Notes: generated by a model not told the origin, from the sequence alone. Counted from the first letter of the stretch, positions 52,701-61,706 are shown. The stretch is DNA of 64,000 bases from Flavobacterium chilense (GCF_001602525.1 NZ_LSYT01000011.1:62001-126000), one strand, 5' to 3'. Made by a program: numbers and translations.

Positions 52701-53513
52701 CTAAACAATAAATAAATTGGCAATATCAACGACTTGTTGTGTCGTAAGTGGTTCATCATAAGCTTCTGAGCCTGCGGCAGCGCCAAATGCAGTTGCTGTG
52801 TTAAATCCTGCCTGAACAGTAACGCCTTCGCCATTATATACAGCTTGTGTCTGACTAGGCATTCCCGGACCTCTTTCGTCGTTTGTAATCCATCCTTTTA
52901 ATTTTCTCAATCGTCGTACTTCTGAAGCATGACGTGCTTCTACAGAGTGAATCTGTAATGCGGCAGTCAATAAATCAGGTGTCGAAATTAGATTTCCTGC
53001 CTGACCTTTGTAGGCTCTTACGCCAGTATCCTCAAAAGCCTGAGCCAGTGCTAAAAAAGTTGGATAATCATGAAACGGATCAAATGCGCCTCCAACTGTA
53101 AAATCAAAAGTAGGTTTAGGAACAAAGTTTGCACTTGCTGTTCCGCCTAGTCCTGCAATCAAAAATTTAACATGATTGGATTCGTGAGCAGCTATTTGTT
53201 GAAAAACTTTTAAGTCACGACCTCCATTTTCTGATGCCGGAATTACTCCGGAATCTAATGCCATAGCGTAAAATTCATTTTCCAGATATTCTAGTGTTAA
53301 TGCAAACTGCAAAGCCCCAATCGGCGTTGCTGGTGTTGCAGTGATTGGTTTTGCGAATGCTTTATTGGCCATTGCAGACAATCCGAATGGGATTGAAGCG
53401 TATGCCAGTGTTTTTCCTATATTTGCAAACTGATTAAAACTGTCTCTTCTTGAACCAGTGCTTCTCATTAAGCTGTCATCAGTAAATGTCTCTATAAATT
53501 TTAAAATATTCAT
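52701..53513 (-). CDS. Ferritin-like domain protein (second of pair)
   Basis: This 270-residue protein has a ferritin-like four-helix domain: LEYLENEFYAMAL, HESNHVKFL, AFEDTGVRAYKG and SVEARHASEVRRLR supply the Glu and His residues expected at a di-metal site. Members of this family are often annotated as dessication-related or ferritin-like and are exported. Here the N-terminal SLMRSTGSRRDSFN has no clear Tat signal or lipobox. Residues 40-60 are weakly hydrophobic, so export is uncertain. It is 26 bp downstream of a paralogue. Confidence 0.8.
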   Translation of the reverse strand: MNILKFIETFTDDSLMRSTGSRRDSFNQFANIGKTLAYASIPFGLSAMANKAFAKPITATPATPIGALQFALTLEYLENEFYAMALDSGVIPASENGGRDLKVFQQIAAHESNHVKFLIAGLGGTASANFVPKPTFDFTVGGAFDPFHDYPTFLALAQAFEDTGVRAYKGQAGNLISTPDLLTAALQIHSVEARHASEVRRLRKLKGWITNDERGPGMPSQTQAVYNGEGVTVQAGFNTATAFGAAAGSEAYDEPLTTQQVVDIANLFIV

Positions 53514-53539
53514 AATTTCTAAGTTTTAGCTAGTTAAGA

Positions 53540-54292
53540 TTAAGGTAAATATTTGGCAGTAAATTTTGTGGTAATAAAGCCTCCGGCAATTGGTAGAATT
53601 TTAGAAGGATCTTTAGCAACATCCAAACCAGTTGATGTGCTAATAATATCATCGCCAGCAAAATCCTTAGAATTAGGATTGATTAAACTTCTGATTGCTG
53701 ATGCGTGCCTCGCTTCGACAGAAACAATTTTTCCGGCTAATAATAAATAGTCGGCACTTTTAATTAGTTTTCCGGCTCCGTTGTAAGCTGCAACACCTGT
53801 GTCCTCAAGTGCTTTTGCTGTTGCAAGAACATCAGTACGGCTATTAAAGTTTAGAGAACCATAATTAAAAGCTAAAGTTGGAAGCAACTGAGTGCTTGGA
53901 TTGGGAAGTGCACCGGTCAAAGCAGCTTTAAAAAAATCTCTGTGAATTACTTCATGATGATACAGGTCAGTTAATACCTGACGTTCAACATCATTAAAAG
54001 CACTGTTGAAACTTGTAGAATTTACAACTTTAGTATAAAAGTCGGCTTCCAGTTGTTCCAGAGCATAAGCATAAGTTAATACTCCAAAATCCCCAGAACC
54101 TAAGTCGAATACGCCATTTCTAATTCCTGGTAACGAGGTATCTTCCGGCCCGTTATCGTCATCATTGTTGCTGCATCCAGCCAAAACCAAACCTGCAGTA
54201 ACTAATGTTAGTCCGCTGAGCTTCAGAAAGCTCCTTCTGTTATTCAGTGAAGGGTCAACTTCATGAATTTTAACTTCGTTTTTCATAATCAA
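53540..54292 (-). CDS. Ferritin-like domain lipoprotein with Tat-like signal (first of pair)
   Basis: This 250-residue protein has RRSFLKLSG, a Tat motif, followed by a hydrophobic stretch ending in a lipobox (LVLAGCS). It is thus a predicted Tat-exported lipoprotein. Its ferritin-like domain (LEQLEADFYTKVV, HHEVIHRDFFKAA, ALEDTGVAAYNGAG, SVEARHASAIRSL) has the same metal-ligand pattern as its downstream paralogue. Folded export suits a protein that binds its metal in the cytoplasm. Function is unknown; metal or oxidative-stress roles are typical suggestions. Confidence 0.82.
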   Translation of the reverse strand: MIMKNEVKIHEVDPSLNNRRSFLKLSGLTLVTAGLVLAGCSNNDDDNGPEDTSLPGIRNGVFDLGSGDFGVLTYAYALEQLEADFYTKVVNSTSFNSAFNDVERQVLTDLYHHEVIHRDFFKAALTGALPNPSTQLLPTLAFNYGSLNFNSRTDVLATAKALEDTGVAAYNGAGKLIKSADYLLLAGKIVSVEARHASAIRSLINPNSKDFAGDDIISTSTGLDVAKDPSKILPIAGGFITTKFTAKYLP

Positions 54293-54305
54293 GGTCTTTT
54301 AAAAG

Positions 54306-54332
54306 GTTAATAACGTGTATTAGGTTATTAAC
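54306..54332 (-). promoter_or_regulatory. Inverted repeat upstream of ferritin-like operon
   Basis: GTTAATAAC (54306-54314) and GTTATTAAC (54324-54332) form a 9-9-9 inverted repeat 14 bp before the start codon. It could be an operator or a leader hairpin. Confidence 0.4.
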
Positions 54333-54421
54333 GAAATTTTATGAGATGCGGTTTTGGAAAATCGAAGTATTTTAAATTTATTTTAAAAACACCTTATAAA
54401 TTCAAATACTAATGCGTGTTT

Positions 54422-54454
54422 TTTGTTTTATTTTAGGTAATTCTACTATATTTG
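54422..54454 (+). promoter_or_regulatory. Promoter of LacI-family gene
   Basis: TTTG (54422-54425), 21 bp, then TATATTTG (54447-54454) match the Bacteroidota promoter. The start codon is 26 bp further on. Confidence 0.7.
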
Positions 54455-54479
54455 TATTAATTACATAAAATAGTATTAA

Positions 54480-55508
54480 ATGAAAGCTAAAGCAACTCTA
54501 AAACAAATTGCGAAAGAACTTGGTGTTTCTGTATCGACGGTTTCTAAGGCATTAAATGATAGCCCTGAAATTAGTGAGCAAACGAAGGTGAAGATTAAGG
54601 AGTATGCCAAACTCAAAAATTATAAACCAAATGTTATTGGTCTGAATTTAAAGAATCGTAAGACTAAAACAATTGGTGTAATTATACCTAATATATTGAA
54701 CTCCTTTTTTGCAAAGGTTTTTAGTGGTATCGAAAAAGTAGCAGATAAAAAAGGATATAATGTAATTACCTGTATTTCGAATGAATCTCTGGAAAAAGAA
54801 ATTCATACACTTGAAATGTTGAGCAATGGTACTATTGACGGATTTATTTTATCTGTTTCTGAGGAGGCTCAAAAACTTCAGGATTACAATCATTTCTCTG
54901 CTATCATAAATGACGGAACTCCAATTGTAATGTTTGATCGTATTGCGGATGAAGTGGATTGTGATAAAGTAGTGGTTGATGATTTCGATTCGGCATTAAA
55001 TTCTACACAGCACTTAATTAATTTAGGATGTAAAAATATTGCCCTGATTTCTTCTGTTGATAATCTGAGTGTTGGAAAATTAAGAGCTGACGGATATTTG
55101 AAGGCTCTAAAAGACAATAATATTCCAATAAACGAAAAAATCATTCTTCGTACCGATTCTGAAGAAGATATGAAAGCTAAAATTGATGCTATTTTTGAAA
55201 ATAAAATTGATGCTATTTTTGCTTTGGATGAAAATGATTCAGTTGCCGCATTAAGAGTAAGCCTGAAAAAAGGATATAGGGTTCCTGAAGATATTTCGAT
55301 AATAGGTTTTGCTGACGGAATTCTGGCTTCAAGACGTTTGTCGCCAAGTTTAACTACGGTAAGCCAGCACGGAATTGAAATTGGAGAAGTTGCTGCCAAA
55401 AGATTAATCCAAAGATTAGAAGAGCCGGAAGGAGAAACATCAGATTATGAAACTATCGTTATCAAAACAAAATTGAAAGAACGAGAGTCAACTAGAAAAT
55501 CTAAATAA
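54480..55508 (+). CDS. LacI family transcriptional regulator
   Basis: This 342-residue regulator has a LacI HTH (TLKQIAKELGVSVSTVSKAL) and a sugar-binding-protein-like effector domain with GVIIPNILNSFFAKV, VDDFDSALNST and IGFADGILASRRLSPSLTTV. It is full length. No sugar gene is adjacent, so its regulon lies elsewhere; control of the glycan locus 45 kb away is possible but without evidence. Confidence 0.92.
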   Translation: MKAKATLKQIAKELGVSVSTVSKALNDSPEISEQTKVKIKEYAKLKNYKPNVIGLNLKNRKTKTIGVIIPNILNSFFAKVFSGIEKVADKKGYNVITCISNESLEKEIHTLEMLSNGTIDGFILSVSEEAQKLQDYNHFSAIINDGTPIVMFDRIADEVDCDKVVVDDFDSALNSTQHLINLGCKNIALISSVDNLSVGKLRADGYLKALKDNNIPINEKIILRTDSEEDMKAKIDAIFENKIDAIFALDENDSVAALRVSLKKGYRVPEDISIIGFADGILASRRLSPSLTTVSQHGIEIGEVAAKRLIQRLEEPEGETSDYETIVIKTKLKERESTRKSK

Positions 55509-55514
55509 TAAAGA

Positions 55515-55546
55515 AAAACCATCAGCAGAAACTGATGGTTTTTTTT
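55515..55546. terminator. Bidirectional terminator between LacI gene and polA
   Basis: AAAACCATCAG and CTGATGGTTTT form an 11-bp perfect stem with a CAGAAA loop, followed by a T-run. The A-run on the other side lets it end polA as well. Confidence 0.85.
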
Positions 55547-55602
55547 ATGGTTAATTTAAAGATGGTTCTTTTAAAAGGTAGCATCATTAAAATCTAAAAC
55601 TA

Positions 55603-58443
55603 TTAATGTGCTTCCAGCCAGTCTTTACCTAATCCAAGTTCAACATCTAAAGGTACACTCATAATAAAAGCATTTTCCATTTCGTGTTTGATCATTGGCT
55701 GAATTTTTTCGAGTTCGTCGTTGTGAACATCGAACACAAGCTCATCATGAACCTGAAGTAACATTTTAGATTTCCAGTTTTCTTCTTTTAGTTTCTTATG
55801 AATGTTAATCATGGCAATCTTAATCACATCGGCAGCGCTTCCCTGAATTGGCGCATTTACAGCATTTCGTTCAGCAGCACTACGAACTACGGCATTTGCC
55901 GAATTAATGTCTTTTAAATAACGACGACGGCCTAAAATCGTTTGTACATAGCCTTTTTCGCGGGCAAATTCGATTTGTTCCTGAATGTATGATTTTAATC
56001 TAGGGTATGTTTTGTAATATGCTTCGATCAAAGCAGCACTTTCGCTTCTTGATAACGAAGTCTGATTACTTAATCCAAAAGCAGAGACACCATATATGAT
56101 TCCGAAGTTTACTGTTTTGGCGTTGCTTCTTTGTTCGCGCGAAACTTGGTCTAAAGGCACATCAAAAACTTTTGCAGCAGTGGCTTTGTGAATATCTTCT
56201 CCGTTTTGAAAAGCAGCAATCATATTTTCTTCACCACTTAAGGCGGCAATAATCCTTAATTCAATTTGCGAGTAATCGGCAGAAATTAAAGTGTAGTTTT
56301 CATCACGGGCAACAAAAGCTTTACGAATCTGACGACCTCTTTCGGTACGAATCGGGATGTTTTGTAAGTTTGGATTATTAGAACTCAAACGGCCTGTTGC
56401 GGCAACAGTTTGCATATAATCGGTATGAACACGCAATGTTTTTTTGTCTACCTGTTCCGGTAAAGCTAAGATATAAGTACTTTGTAGTTTTACCATTTGA
56501 CGCCAATCCAGAATTTGTTTTACAATTGGATTGTCGTTTGCCAAATAGGTTAAAACTTCTTCACCGGTAGCATATTGACCTGTTTTGGTTTTCTTTTGTT
56601 TTGCTCCGCCAATTTTTAATTTATCAAATAAAATATCTCCTAATTGTTTTGGGGAAGCCAGATTGAATTTCTCGCCGGCAGTTTCGTATATTTTTTCTTC
56701 TAAAGATTTGATTTCAACATCCATTTCTTTAGACATTTCTTTTAAGAAATTAACATCCAGACGAATTCCTTCTGTCTCCATTGCAGCCAGAACGCTTACA
56801 AGCGGAATTTCGATTTCATCAAATAACTTTTTAGTTTCAGTTTTATCTAATTCTGTAGTAAAAATTTCTTTTAACTGTAGCGTCACGTCAGCATCTTCAG
56901 CAGCATATTCTTTGATGTCTTCTAACGCTACTTCGCGCATTGAGATCTGATTCTTTCCTTTTTTACCAATTAAAGTTTCAATTGATTTTGGAGAATATTT
57001 TAAATAGGTTTCAGATAAAATATCCATATTATGACGCATATCCGGATTGATCAGATAGTGTGCAATCATAGTGTCAAAAAGTTTTCCTTTTACAGCAATG
57101 CCATAGTTAGAAAGTATTTTTAAGTCGTATTTTAAATTCTGACCTATTTTTTCGATGTCTTCATTTTCAAAAAATGGTCTGAATTTTTCAATTAAAACCT
57201 GAGCTTCTTCCTGATTTTCCGGAAACGGAATGTAGAATGCTTTTCCTTTTTCATAAGAAAATGACATTCCGACTAATTCAGCATGCAAAGCGTCTAAACC
57301 GGTCGTTTCAGTATCAAAACAAACGGCAGTTTGCTTTTGTAGATTTTGTAAAAGCAATTTAATACCTAAGTCACCTTCAATAGCCTGATAGGAGTGAGGT
57401 GTGTTTTCTAAAGTATTGTAGAACGAAGTTCTGGTTTCGGTATCTTCATTCGTTGTTTCTCCGCCTCCAAAAAGGTCAAACTGATCTTCGTTTTTAGGTT
57501 GTGGTTTCTTGTATAATTTAGGATCAGGAGTATTGTTTACCAATTCGTTTCCTCCGTCAGTTTTAAATAAATTATCAAATTGTTCCGCCATTCTTCTAAA
57601 TTCCAATTCCTGAAAAATAGCATCTGTTTTTTCAATATCAGGACGCGTTAATTCGTAATCATCTTCATTAAAAGTTACCGGACAATCCAATAATATAGTA
57701 GCCAGTTTTTTAGATAATAATCCTTTCTCTTTGTTGGCTTCGATATTCTCTTTCATTTTTCCTTTCAGCTTGTCTGTATTGGCTAAAAGGTTTTCCATGG
57801 TGCCAAATTCTTTTAAAAGCTTTTTGGCGGTTACTTCTCCAACTCCCGGAAGCCCAGGAATGTTATCGGCAGCATCACCCATCATTCCAAGAAAATCAAT
57901 TACTTGTTCAGGATGTTCGATTTCGAATTTCTGTAATACTTCAGGAACTCCCCAAATTTCGATTCCGTTACCCATACGTGCCGGTTTGTACATGAAAATA
58001 TTTTCAGAAACCAGCTGGGCAAAATCCTTATCAGGAGTTACCATATAAACTTTATAATTTTCTTTTTCGGCTTGTTTGGCAATAGTTCCAATTAAATCAT
58101 CGGCTTCAAAACCTTCAACTTCAATAATCGGAATATGCATTGCTTTTAATAATTCACATATATAAGGAACCGCAATTTTGATGGCTTCCGGAGTGACATC
58201 ACGGTTTGCTTTATATTCAGGAAATATTTCGTTACGTAACTGGCTTCCGCCTTTATCGAAAGCTACAGCCAGATGATCTGGTTTTTCTCTTTTAATAACA
58301 TCCAAAAGGGAGTTCATGAACCCCATAATTGCAGATGTATCCATTCCTTTAGAGTTAATTCGCGGATTTTTTATAAAGGCATAATAACCACGAAAAATTA
58401 AAGCGTAAGCATCGAGAAGAAAAAGACGTTTTTGAGTTGACAT
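55603..58443 (-). CDS. polA: DNA polymerase I
   Basis: This 946-residue enzyme contains all three activities. The 5' nuclease is residues 1 to about 300 (LLDAYALIFRGYYA). The 3'-5' exonuclease is about 345-540, with an intact FDTETTGLD metal site. The polymerase is from about 560 to the end (DYSQIELRIIAALSG, AKTVNFGIIYGVSAFG, LQVHDELVFDV). It is of normal length for Bacteroidota. It functions in Okazaki-fragment processing and repair. Confidence 0.98.
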   Translation of the reverse strand: MSTQKRLFLLDAYALIFRGYYAFIKNPRINSKGMDTSAIMGFMNSLLDVIKREKPDHLAVAFDKGGSQLRNEIFPEYKANRDVTPEAIKIAVPYICELLKAMHIPIIEVEGFEADDLIGTIAKQAEKENYKVYMVTPDKDFAQLVSENIFMYKPARMGNGIEIWGVPEVLQKFEIEHPEQVIDFLGMMGDAADNIPGLPGVGEVTAKKLLKEFGTMENLLANTDKLKGKMKENIEANKEKGLLSKKLATILLDCPVTFNEDDYELTRPDIEKTDAIFQELEFRRMAEQFDNLFKTDGGNELVNNTPDPKLYKKPQPKNEDQFDLFGGGETTNEDTETRTSFYNTLENTPHSYQAIEGDLGIKLLLQNLQKQTAVCFDTETTGLDALHAELVGMSFSYEKGKAFYIPFPENQEEAQVLIEKFRPFFENEDIEKIGQNLKYDLKILSNYGIAVKGKLFDTMIAHYLINPDMRHNMDILSETYLKYSPKSIETLIGKKGKNQISMREVALEDIKEYAAEDADVTLQLKEIFTTELDKTETKKLFDEIEIPLVSVLAAMETEGIRLDVNFLKEMSKEMDVEIKSLEEKIYETAGEKFNLASPKQLGDILFDKLKIGGAKQKKTKTGQYATGEEVLTYLANDNPIVKQILDWRQMVKLQSTYILALPEQVDKKTLRVHTDYMQTVAATGRLSSNNPNLQNIPIRTERGRQIRKAFVARDENYTLISADYSQIELRIIAALSGEENMIAAFQNGEDIHKATAAKVFDVPLDQVSREQRSNAKTVNFGIIYGVSAFGLSNQTSLSRSESAALIEAYYKTYPRLKSYIQEQIEFAREKGYVQTILGRRRYLKDINSANAVVRSAAERNAVNAPIQGSAADVIKIAMINIHKKLKEENWKSKMLLQVHDELVFDVHNDELEKIQPMIKHEMENAFIMSVPLDVELGLGKDWLEAH

Positions 58444-58597
58444 AAAAAAAATATTAGTGTGTAAAAATAAACAATTGGCTTTAAATACAATTGACTAGTC
58501 AAAAATTAAACTAAAAAGATTTTCTCAGACCTTATATATCTTATGTGATAAAACCTTAAAAGTTAATGTGAAGTTAAAATATTTAGATTCGGTAATT

Positions 58598-58633
58598 TCT
58601 TCATTTTCTCTTCATATTACAGGGGTACATTTG
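58598..58633 (+). promoter_or_regulatory. Promoter of small basic protein genes with TCTTCAT direct repeat
   Basis: TCTTCAT (58598-58604), 4 bp, TCTTCAT (58609-58615), 10 bp, then the -7 element TACATTTG (58626-58633). The two heptamers are 11 bp apart, the spacing bound by OmpR/PhoB-type regulators. The same arrangement with the same spacings occurs at 61630-61665. The leader to the first ATG is about 40 nt. It is probably controlled by the response regulator encoded 1 kb downstream. Confidence 0.75.
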
Positions 58634-58675
58634 ATCTGTAAAATAAAAGGTATTAATCTTTAAATATTAGAAATC

Positions 58676-58894
58676 ATGAGAAATTTATTGATAGCATTAG
58701 TAGCAGTTTTAGGAACAGGCACTATGGTTAATGCGTTTCCTGTAATTGTAAAAGTTGGTCCTGCAAAAGAGGTTAAAACAATCCCTGTAAAAGAGGTAAA
58801 AGCAACCAAACATTCAAAAAACAAATCTAATAAAAAAGCAAAATCAGAAAAAAGTGAAGCTCCAAAAGCTGAGACTCCAAAAGTAAAAAAATAA
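58676..58894 (+). CDS. Small secreted lysine-rich protein, paralogue 1 (72 aa)
   Basis: This 72-residue protein has a signal peptide (about 1-20, LVAVLGTGTMVNA) followed by a mature part of about 50 residues made mostly of Lys, Ala, Glu, Ser and Pro. The end reads KSEKSEAPKAETPKVKK. It is highly basic, without Cys or aromatic residues after the first few. In composition it resembles the acid-shock protein Asr of enterobacteria, but I see no alignable homology. Three further paralogues lie nearby around a two-component system. Confidence 0.75.
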   Translation: MRNLLIALVAVLGTGTMVNAFPVIVKVGPAKEVKTIPVKEVKATKHSKNKSNKKAKSEKSEAPKAETPKVKK

Positions 58895-58945
58895 AATAAA
58901 GGTATTATAAAGTAAAAGGTTATTAATTTAAAAATATTAGAAATC

Positions 58946-59143
58946 ATGAGAAATTTATTGATGTTATTAGTTGCAGTTTTAGGTACAAGTGTAATGGTTC
59001 ATGCGTTTCCTGCAAAAGATCCGAAAACAACTCCTGCAAAAGAGGTAAAAGCAACTAAACACCCTAAAAGTAAATCTGATAAAAAAGTAAAATCAGAAAA
59101 AAGCGAAGCTCCAAAAGCAGAAACTACTAAAGTAAAAAAATAA
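58946..59143 (+). CDS. Small secreted lysine-rich protein, paralogue 2 (65 aa)
   Basis: This 65-residue paralogue starts with MRNLLMLLVAVLG, almost the same signal peptide as paralogue 1, and ends KSEKSEAPKAETTKVKK. About 35 bp of leader before the ATG (AAATATTAGAAATC and upstream) is also nearly identical to that of paralogue 1, so the gene arose by a recent tandem duplication that included its ribosome-binding region. It lacks its own TCTTCAT promoter and probably relies on the first one. Confidence 0.75.
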   Translation: MRNLLMLLVAVLGTSVMVHAFPAKDPKTTPAKEVKATKHPKSKSDKKVKSEKSEAPKAETTKVKK

Positions 59144-59195
59144 TAAAAAAAGGTTATCATAAAATAATAGGTCGTTAATTTAAAATTTAAAAGTC

Positions 59196-59390
59196 ATGAA
59201 AAATTTATTTATCGTATTAGCAGCAGTTTTAGGAACAAGTGTAATGGTTAGTGCTCAAACAACTCCAACTCAGGCAGCTCCTGCAAAAGAAGTAAAAGCT
59301 ACAAAACACCATCACAAAAACAAAGGTGATAAAAAAGCCAAATCAGAAAACAGTGAAGCTCCAAAAGCTGAGACTACTAAAATGAAATAA
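59196..59390 (+). CDS. Small secreted lysine-rich protein, paralogue 3 (64 aa)
   Basis: This 64-residue protein has a signal peptide ending MVSAQ, then a mature part with a His-rich stretch (TKHHHKNKGDKKAKS) and the family tail SEAPKAETTK. Its signal region resembles paralogue 4 as well (VLGTSVMVSAQTTP), so it links the tandem set with the isolated copy. It is the last gene of the first unit, followed by a GAAA-loop terminator. Confidence 0.75.
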   Translation: MKNLFIVLAAVLGTSVMVSAQTTPTQAAPAKEVKATKHHHKNKGDKKAKSENSEAPKAETTKMK

Positions 59391-59469
59391 TAAGAGTTGT
59401 TTTTGTTTTGCTTTCTAAGAAGTGTAAGGAGGCAAAACAGAAGTAATGATTATGAGAATGCAGATGGAG

Positions 59470-59500
59470 AAAGCTGGTAAAGAAATTTATCAGCTTTTTT
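59470..59500 (+). terminator. GAAA-loop terminator after paralogue 3
   Basis: AAAGCTGGTAAA pairs with TTTATCAGCTTT (12 bp with one G-U pair) around a GAAA loop, followed by T residues. A near-identical hairpin ends the paralogue 4 unit. Confidence 0.85.
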
Positions 59501-59580
59501 GATTCGTTAAATTTTTTAATAATGCGTAACCATTTTATTTTTAGAATTGCTTAAATTTAGTTGCGCTTAAACGCTGTATT

Positions 59581-60255
59581 ATGAATATTCTAATTGTTGA
59601 AGATAACAAGGAACTTGCTGTAGAAGTTTACGATTTTTTGTGCAACGTAGGTTACGTTTGTAAAATTGCTCATAATTGCAGTGATGCATTAGAAGAAGTT
59701 GGCAGTAATGATTATGATGCAATGCTTCTGGATTTGGGATTGCCGGACGGAGACGGGTTTGAGGTTTTGAAAACGGTTCGCAAAACCAAATCAAAAATTG
59801 CTGTTATTGTACTTACAGCCAGAGGAGAATTAGACGATAGGATAAATGGTTTGCATCTTGGTGCCGATGATTATCTCACAAAACCATTTGCTTTAACAGA
59901 ACTTAGTGCCAGATTATTTGCCGTTATTCGCAGAATTCATGGTTTTACCCTGAATAATTTAACTATTCATGGTTTTTTACTACAGCTTCAGGATTATAAA
60001 GTAAGTTATAATGAAGTGCCAATTAACCTTACCAAAAAAGAATTTGATATTTTTCAGTATTTGGTGCTTAATAAAAATCGTGTTATAACAAGATTGCAAT
60101 TAACAGAACATATCTGGGGAGATATTCTGGAGGTAAACTCAGATTCTAATTTTATTGATGTTCATGTTCGAAACCTTAGAAAAAAATTAGATAAACATAC
60201 TGCTATCGACTGGTTCGAAACGGTTCGCAATGTTGGTTATCGTATTAATGAGTAA
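59581..60255 (+). CDS. OmpR/PhoB-family response regulator
   Basis: This 224-residue regulator has a receiver domain with phosphoacceptor Asp51 (MLLDLGLPD), the acidic pocket VEDN and Lys in YLTKPF, and a winged-helix effector domain (NLTKKEFDIFQYLVLNKNRV ... VHVRNLRKKLD ... VRNVGYRI). It sits between two units for small basic proteins that share a direct-repeat promoter, which makes those units its likely targets. It is followed after 10 bp by the kinase gene. Confidence 0.93.
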   Translation: MNILIVEDNKELAVEVYDFLCNVGYVCKIAHNCSDALEEVGSNDYDAMLLDLGLPDGDGFEVLKTVRKTKSKIAVIVLTARGELDDRINGLHLGADDYLTKPFALTELSARLFAVIRRIHGFTLNNLTIHGFLLQLQDYKVSYNEVPINLTKKEFDIFQYLVLNKNRVITRLQLTEHIWGDILEVNSDSNFIDVHVRNLRKKLDKHTAIDWFETVRNVGYRINE

Positions 60256-60265
60256 ATAAACTACT

Positions 60266-61603
60266 GTGAAGATAAAACACCAATTGGCTATTTTTAATGC
60301 ACTGACCAGATTACTGGTGATTTTAGTATTGTGGCTTATGCTGCCAATTTTGGTTGAAAATGTGGTTTACAGACATATAAACAATGGGTTACTCGAAAAA
60401 AAACACAAGTTTATTGATCATTTAGACCGGAATGAAATTAATGATTTCATCGAAAACTCAGATGATTCGACCGAAACGTATTCTCAGTTTACAACATTGC
60501 ACAGTGAGTTTCTGGTGCTTTCGCGATCTCCGGTAAAAGCAAATCAAAAAAAAGCTGTTTTTACGAATGAGTATCGGATCATTGAAGGTGAGGAAAATGA
60601 ATATCGAATTCTGCAATACCATTTTACATACGATAATCAGGGATATCAGCTGGAAATAGGAAGTAGTCTCGATGAAGTAAAAGACCTTACTTTTATCATC
60701 AAGTTTTTTATTATAATTGTTTTTGTCGTCATACTGTTTATTACATTTCTGGCAGATACATTTTATATCGAATATCTGCTCAAACCCTTTTATAAAATTA
60801 TTGATACTAAAATAAGGCGGGTTAATGAACCGGAAGCCTTTGATCATACACCCATAAAAGCAAGGTCACGCGATTTTAGAGAGCTGGATTTTGTTTTAAA
60901 TCAGATGATGGATCGTATCGCTGAGCTTTTTAAAAAAGAAAAACAATTTATTTCGAATGTATCTCACGAATTGCTTACGCCAATTGCACTGCTTAAAAGT
61001 AAGTTCGAAAATTTACTTCAAAATGATTCGCTGGATGATAATACTTTTGATAAGATTGCGGGTTCGCTCAGAACATTAGATATGTTAAAGAAGATTATCA
61101 ATAATCTGTTGTTGATTTCCAGAATCGAAAACAATCAGTATGAAGCAAACGAGGATATTAACTTTCATGAAATAATCAATGATTTGCAGGAAGATTTGCA
61201 GGACAGGATTGAAGATCGTGAAATTCAGTTTTTAAATAAAATGCAGCATAATTTTAGTTTTAGAGGTAATAAAACGTTAATTCATATTTTGATATACAAT
61301 CTTGTAACAAATGCTTTGAAGTATAATAAGCCTCATGGGACTATTGAGGTTGCGGATGCTTTTCTGGAAAACAATTATTTTATTTCTATAACAGATTCCG
61401 GTATTGGGATGAATGCTTCTCAAATTGAAAATATATTTAATCGGTTTGCCAGAGTTAGTTCAGATCAGGAAGGTCAGGGTTTAGGTCTTGCTATTGCTGA
61501 TAGTATTGCTTCTTTTCATCATATCGAAATAAAAGTTACTTCGCAGATAAATGAAGGTACAACCTTTATGTTGTTGTTTCCGGAAGCTGTAAAACATAAT
61601 TAA
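60266..61603 (+). CDS. Sensor histidine kinase partner of the OmpR-type regulator
   Basis: This 445-residue kinase begins with GTG. Transmembrane helices at about 11-32 and 143-165 enclose a periplasmic sensor domain of about 110 residues that is rich in acidic residues and matches no sensor fold I recognise. The H-box has His234 in NVSHELLTPIALLKS, and the catalytic domain has NALKYN, DSGIGM and GQGLGLAIA boxes. The acidic sensor is notable because the regulated proteins are strongly basic, so feedback by direct binding is conceivable. That is only a hypothesis. Confidence 0.92.
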   Translation: MKIKHQLAIFNALTRLLVILVLWLMLPILVENVVYRHINNGLLEKKHKFIDHLDRNEINDFIENSDDSTETYSQFTTLHSEFLVLSRSPVKANQKKAVFTNEYRIIEGEENEYRILQYHFTYDNQGYQLEIGSSLDEVKDLTFIIKFFIIIVFVVILFITFLADTFYIEYLLKPFYKIIDTKIRRVNEPEAFDHTPIKARSRDFRELDFVLNQMMDRIAELFKKEKQFISNVSHELLTPIALLKSKFENLLQNDSLDDNTFDKIAGSLRTLDMLKKIINNLLLISRIENNQYEANEDINFHEIINDLQEDLQDRIEDREIQFLNKMQHNFSFRGNKTLIHILIYNLVTNALKYNKPHGTIEVADAFLENNYFISITDSGIGMNASQIENIFNRFARVSSDQEGQGLGLAIADSIASFHHIEIKVTSQINEGTTFMLLFPEAVKHN

Positions 61604-61629
61604 AAGTTAATTTTTTCTAAGAGGGTCAA

Positions 61630-61665
61630 TCTTCATTTAATCTTCATTTAACGAGTATATCTTTG
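61630..61665 (+). promoter_or_regulatory. Promoter of paralogue 4 with TCTTCAT direct repeat
   Basis: TCTTCAT (61630-61636), 4 bp, TCTTCAT (61641-61647), 10 bp, then TATCTTTG (61658-61665). Both spacings equal those at 58598-58633, although the sequences between the motifs differ. The leader to the ATG is about 41 nt. Confidence 0.78.
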
Positions 61666-61706
61666 AGGTATAATAAATGAAATAATAATCATAAAAACTC
61701 AAAATC

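Noticed and set aside
58660..58947. 95-aa open frame on the minus strand across the first small basic gene
   Set aside because: It is the complement of a Lys/Ala-rich coding sequence with signal peptide and promoter, giving a Phe/Ser-rich shadow.
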